From the NCBI GenBank assembly GCA_043783625.1, contig JAYVZE010000017.1, positions 12,604 through 76,603 of the forward strand: DNA of 64,000 nt, written 5' to 3'. The stretch is from JAFDVL01 sp043783625 (lineage in GTDB: Bacteria; Acidobacteriota; Blastocatellia; RBC074). Below the pieces are notes generated by a model. That model worked only from the letters and a program-made list of their open reading frames with translations, was not told the origin of the DNA and did no database searches. Within the stretch, counting starts at the first letter, position 1. Each line of letters opens with the position of its first letter. A program made the translations under genes and the position numbers. Of this stretch, positions 60,491 through 64,000 are shown in pieces.

Positions 60491-61004
60491 CGCAGTTTTA
60501 GATAAACGCTCGAATTGGATAAAGATACCAATCATAAAAAGATTGCCACTCTGGTACGCCAGCATCTTGCTGGCAGCTTTTCTTCAGAACGCTTTGCCGA
60601 CAGATGCTGGCGCACCGATAGGAGAGCAGCGACGCTGTGTTTTTTCAATCCGCGTGGAACTCGTTTTTACTATACAAGGTAAGGATGCCCTGCATCCACC
60701 AAATAATACGCTTTGCCAAAAGACTTAATTCCCGTTCAGGAATGATGTAGCCTGAAAAAATATCCCGCATCGGAACGATGATTGTCATAAAAAATCTGTG
60801 ACAGACATTTAGTTAACGATATGACCTGACGGTTGATTGCAGGTCGCACCCATCTGAAATTCGCTATAGTATGTGCCGAACGAAAATGCTGAAGTTGAAG
60901 TCAAAGCCGATTACTTATTCGGACAACCTGTCACGAGGCTCCGTCAAAGTCGTATGCGAAGCGGATCGCAGTTGGAATTACAAAGCCTCTTAGATTCAAG
61001 TAGC
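60491..61004. other. Intergenic region upstream of the CHAT operon
   Basis: About 510 bases between two minus-strand genes. It contains the family B repeat at 60553-60616. On the minus strand TATAGT near 60671-60676 could be a -10 box, but I cannot pair it with a -35. No ORF is convincing. Confidence 0.45.
60553..60616. repeat. Dispersed palindrome, family B, copy 3 (imperfect)
   Basis: GGTACGCCAGCATCTTGCTG (from 60553) and the sequence ending AGATGCTGGCGCACC at 60616 are reverse complements with several mismatches, so this copy is more decayed. Its left arm contains an in-frame ATG for the CHAT gene that I do not use as the start. Confidence 0.8.
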
Positions 61005-63614
61005 CTATTCCGCCCGCAAAATTCCCAACGGCTTCTTAATCATCACATCCCAACTCGAAATTACGCCAATCATCGCAACCAGAATCAAGGTCAGGATTAC
61101 CCCCAATAAATTAATCAACGGCGCGAATGTCCATGCGATTTCCAGAGCGTATTTACTAACCGACCAGCTTAATAAAATCGCGGCGAGTGAGCCGATTGCT
61201 CCTGCCAGCAAGCCAATCACGCCGTACTCAATGAGCGTAATCAGCACAATCAATTTTCGCTTTGCACCCAATGTTTTCAGGATCGCAGATTCGTACAGGC
61301 GATGATATTTGGTCATCGCAATCGAACCGATCAGAATCAACAACCCACTCAGAAAAACAAAGCCTCCAACGAAGGTCACAGCAATGGTGACGGTGTTAAT
61401 GACTTTACCTGCGGCTTCTAAAATATCGCGGACATCAATCACCGAAATATTCGAAAACTTATCCAACAGCGTCTTTTGAAAACTAACGCGAGCGGCTCCG
61501 GGCGGAGGAGCTTTGACCGCTGTAATTAACATTTGTTGCGGCAAATTATCCAATGTACCAGGACGAAAAACGATGAAAAATCCGAGCCGGACATTGCGCC
61601 AGTCTACGCGGCGAATGCTGGTGACTTTGGCAGTGAAGCGCGATCCTGCCAGATCAAAAGTCATCGAATCTCCGAGGTTGATTTTTAGTTCCTGATGGAT
61701 CATTTCTTCGATGGAAATTTCAGGCTCAGCGGCAGGCGTATTATCCCAGAATTTTCCAGCGATTAGTTTTTCATTCGTATCAAGATAGTCACGGTATGTC
61801 ATGACATAATCGCGTGAAATCATTCCGCGATTTTCGGATTTGTCATTGGAGTCAACATTGACGGGCTTGGCGTTGAGTTCGGCAATTCGTCCGCGCAAAG
61901 TCGGGATTAAGACGGGTTTGATTCCCAGCGATGTTTGAATCGTAGCGGCGACGGCTGCTTGGTCGTTTGGTTTGATGTCAATCAGGTACATATCCGCTGC
62001 GTCAGAGCCTAAATTTAAATTGAATTCTTCAAGTAAATTCGCTTGCAATAGGCGGACGGAAATGATGAAAAATGCTCCGAGTCCAACGGCTAATAAAATG
62101 ACTTTGGTTTGATTGCCGGGGCGATACAGCGAATTAATTCCCTGTCGTAAAACAAAAGAATCCAGATGGCGAAAGCGTTGGACGAATTTGATGAGTAAGG
62201 CTCCCGCGCCATTTAAAATCAAGGTGGTCGCGCCAAGTCCAACCAGAAAAATTGCCCCGATTTTTAATGATCCGGCCTGCCATCCGGCGAGTGCAAGCAA
62301 CGCCGCAAGCACGGAGCCGCCAACAATAATTGGCAACCAATCGAAGCTGGAAGTGATTACTTGAGCCGAAACATTTTTTCGGTTCCACCAGTTTTTTAGC
62401 TTTTCAAATAGTGTAGCAAAAAAAGATTTATGAACGACATCGGTGGCACGCAAAACGATGATCGGTTTGATATTTCGGATTTCAAGTAAAGGTAGTGCCG
62501 CAAAAAGAATTGCAATGAGCATTCCAATCGTAAAGCCTTGCGCGATGGCTCCCCAGGTCAATCCGATTTGAATGTCGGGCGGAATTTTATCGGCGAGATA
62601 ACGCGGCAATAAGGTCAGTGTAAGCTTAGCGAGCGTTACGCCGAGGATGCTTCCGATTAATCCCAGCGCGAGAACCTGCACTAAATACGTTCCCAGTACG
62701 AGCGAATTTTTCCCGCCTAAACATTTCATGACCGCGACGGTTTTGATTTTTTGCTGAATGAAAACGCGGGTCACGCTGGAGATGCCGATGCCACCCAGCA
62801 CCAAAATAATCAGTCCGATTAAGCTCAGGAAATTTTCGACCTGGGTGAAAGAATCCGCCACACGATTTTCAGCATCGCGGAACGAGCGGACGCTAATCAA
62901 TGGATTTGTTTTCAAATCTTCTTTGAGGCGTTTCGTTAGATTTTCGGCTGCGCCTGCTTGGGTTTTGAGTTGTACTTTGTATCGCGCCCGCGCACTTGGC
63001 CCCGTCAATCCTGCTTCGACAATGTCGTCATAATTCGCAAAAATGCGCGGGCCAAGACTGAACCCCGTCAGTGTATTTCCCGGTTCACGTTCAATCGTGC
63101 CGCGAAGCTCAAATTCCAGCTTCCCGATTTTGACTTTATCGCCGATTTTGAGATTGAGCTGTTGCAGCAATTCCGGCTTGACAAGGATGCCGCGATCTTT
63201 CAGCAACACGTGATTGTAGGCTTGTCCATTGCTCAAAATCATTTCGCCGTAAAACGGAAAAGGGGATTGCACGGCACGCAGTTCGACCTGCTTCGACGCG
63301 ACATCAGCATTGTTGAGCGGACGCAGCATCGTGGCTAATTCAATGGATTCGGCGTGTCCCAGGACTTCAGCAGATTGATAATATTTGGCGAGAATGGTTT
63401 TTGTTTCTTCATTCAGCGGAGTGCTGGACGTGACCTGCACATCAGCCGCGAGCAGCGTCTGTGCCTGACGCGAAACCGAAGTGCGAATGTTTTGCACGAT
63501 AGATCGCAGGCTAATGATGGAGCCAACGCCGATAGCAATGCACAGGAAGAAAAAAAGTAGCCGATACCACGAAGCCCGAATTTCACGATACGCCATTCGC
63601 AAGATAAATTTCAT
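61005..63614 (-). CDS. ABC transporter permease, FtsX/MacB-like (two FtsX domains)
   Basis: About 869 residues. It has an N-terminal transmembrane helix (LLFFFLCIAIGVGSIISLRS), a long periplasmic MacB-type domain, then a first FtsX block (FLSLIGLIILVLGGIGISSVTR, near residues 250-420). A second periplasmic part follows, and a C-terminal FtsX block (ITVAVTFVGGFVFLSGLLILI, IEYGVIGLLAGAIGSLAAIL). About ten hydrophobic helices are visible. It resembles the permease of lipoprotein or antimicrobial-peptide exporters (YbbP family). The ATPase partner is not in this window; it may lie past 64000. I start at ATG 63614, preferring MKFILRMAYREIRASWYRLL; ATG 63626 is also possible. Confidence 0.88.
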   Translation of the reverse strand: MKFILRMAYREIRASWYRLLFFFLCIAIGVGSIISLRSIVQNIRTSVSRQAQTLLAADVQVTSSTPLNEETKTILAKYYQSAEVLGHAESIELATMLRPLNNADVASKQVELRAVQSPFPFYGEMILSNGQAYNHVLLKDRGILVKPELLQQLNLKIGDKVKIGKLEFELRGTIEREPGNTLTGFSLGPRIFANYDDIVEAGLTGPSARARYKVQLKTQAGAAENLTKRLKEDLKTNPLISVRSFRDAENRVADSFTQVENFLSLIGLIILVLGGIGISSVTRVFIQQKIKTVAVMKCLGGKNSLVLGTYLVQVLALGLIGSILGVTLAKLTLTLLPRYLADKIPPDIQIGLTWGAIAQGFTIGMLIAILFAALPLLEIRNIKPIIVLRATDVVHKSFFATLFEKLKNWWNRKNVSAQVITSSFDWLPIIVGGSVLAALLALAGWQAGSLKIGAIFLVGLGATTLILNGAGALLIKFVQRFRHLDSFVLRQGINSLYRPGNQTKVILLAVGLGAFFIISVRLLQANLLEEFNLNLGSDAADMYLIDIKPNDQAAVAATIQTSLGIKPVLIPTLRGRIAELNAKPVNVDSNDKSENRGMISRDYVMTYRDYLDTNEKLIAGKFWDNTPAAEPEISIEEMIHQELKINLGDSMTFDLAGSRFTAKVTSIRRVDWRNVRLGFFIVFRPGTLDNLPQQMLITAVKAPPPGAARVSFQKTLLDKFSNISVIDVRDILEAAGKVINTVTIAVTFVGGFVFLSGLLILIGSIAMTKYHRLYESAILKTLGAKRKLIVLITLIEYGVIGLLAGAIGSLAAILLSWSVSKYALEIAWTFAPLINLLGVILTLILVAMIGVISSWDVMIKKPLGILRAE

Positions 63615-64000
63615 AGATTTAATCATAACTGATCTGAAGGCGGAGCGCAGTAAATTTGGATTCGGTCTTTGTTTTTGGCAACAAGTTTCAAGTTGGAAAA
63701 TGTTTTCAGCCCGAGAAGCGGGCGTCAGCATAAAGCCCAGGGTGGAGCGCGTTGCGTGCGGAACCCTGGGAACATTGGCGACGATGAACCAAGCCCGCAA
63801 ACGCGGGCGACAGTTTTTGGATTACAAGCGAATGTCTGCAGCCCGCTCCGTGGGCTTGGTGATTCAATTTGATGCTTTCCTGGGGTTCCGGCTGTGCCTC
63901 TACCCCATAGGCATCAAGCTAAGAAAAGGAGAAACTCGGAATCTATTCTGTCAGAATGAGGTTGCGAAACCAAAAACACTGCCAGAAAGGAAGATTCCGA
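63615..64000. repeat. Repeat island with several hairpins
   Basis: After about 90 bases, short GC-rich palindromes follow one another: CCCGAGAAGCGGG near 63715, CCCAGGGT ... AACCCTGGG near 63738-63770, GCCCGCAAACGCGGGC near 63795 and AGCCCGCTCCGTGGGCT near 63839. This clustered pattern is typical of REP/BIME-like elements. An open frame from 63800 into the permease is not used because it runs through these repeats. Confidence 0.7.
63936..64000. repeat. Inverted repeat at the right window edge
   Basis: TCGGAATCT (63936-63944) is the exact reverse complement of AGATTCCGA (63992-64000), which ends at the last base of the window. Partial matches (ATTCTGTCAG against CTGCCAGAA) lie inside. It may be the edge of a small mobile element or another hairpin. 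Confidence 0.55.

Noticed and set aside
60491..60565. Longer N-terminus of the CHAT protein from an ATG at 60565
   Set aside because: That ATG lies in a family B repeat arm; the added residues do not resemble a signal peptide, whereas ATG 60490 starts a clear one.
63615..63800. Longer N-terminus of the FtsX permease from 63800
   Set aside because: The extension is encoded by the repeat island, lacks a ribosome-binding site and is unlike permease N-termini.

Overview
The window looks like a chromosomal segment of a Gram-negative, didermic bacterium of moderate G+C content. It carries LolA, a peptidoglycan-recycling Mpl ligase, a very large protein with a probable outer-membrane beta-barrel, and many exported proteins. 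Several features together recall Acidobacteriota, class Blastocatellia: a propeller-type (Reg_prop) sensor kinase, an exported TPR-CHAT protein next to an ECF sigma factor and a zinc-less membrane anti-sigma protein, BACON/DUF11 surface proteins, and many palindromic intergenic repeats. This placement is an inference from gene content; no rRNA gene is present to confirm it. No tRNA, rRNA, CRISPR array or transposase gene was recognised.

Layout. 1-2.5 kb: the 3' end of mpl, then a compact type II restriction-modification pair (beta-class methylase overlapping a PmeII-like endonuclease) that looks more A+T-rich than its neighbours. 2.5-9.7 kb: two exported proteins, recF-gyrB, a lipoprotein and an EI24/CysZ-like membrane protein. 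9.7-18.4 kb: small unknown genes, a class I glutamine-amidotransferase-like hydrolase coupled to a small membrane protein and an Fsr-like MFS transporter, ftsY, a lipoprotein coupled to ribD, a DUF4160-DUF2442 pair and rsmA. 18.4-19.7 kb is gene-poor. 19.7-25.5 kb: a NarL-type response regulator with its propeller sensor kinase (minus strand), and ribonuclease J (plus strand).

25.9-41.7 kb is a block of five minus-strand genes for exported DUF11-type proteins of 174, 514, about 2100, about 815 and about 1230 residues. The 2100-residue member ends in a probable outer-membrane barrel. Most intervals between the genes carry a strong hairpin. 42-46.7 kb (plus strand): lolA, an MtnX-like HAD phosphatase, a J-domain protein, two small ORFs, a ROK kinase and a REC-DUF4388 regulator. 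46.7-55 kb (minus strand): oligopeptidase B-like peptidase and a 1989-residue LamG/BACON protein. 55.5-60.5 kb (minus strand): exported TPR-CHAT protein, ECF sigma factor and membrane anti-sigma protein, in that order. 61-63.6 kb: an FtsX/MacB-type permease. The window ends in a repeat island.

Two assemblies deserve attention. The CHAT / sigma / anti-sigma trio resembles the output arm of Craspase (TPR-CHAT protease, substrate, sigma factor) but without CRISPR and with an exported protease, which suggests protease-triggered sigma release. The DUF11 block looks like a surface system built round one outer-membrane barrel, in which two satellite proteins share a C-terminal module. At least three families of dispersed palindromes lie at gene 3' ends, and two genes (ribD and the HAD phosphatase) take their last codons from such repeats.
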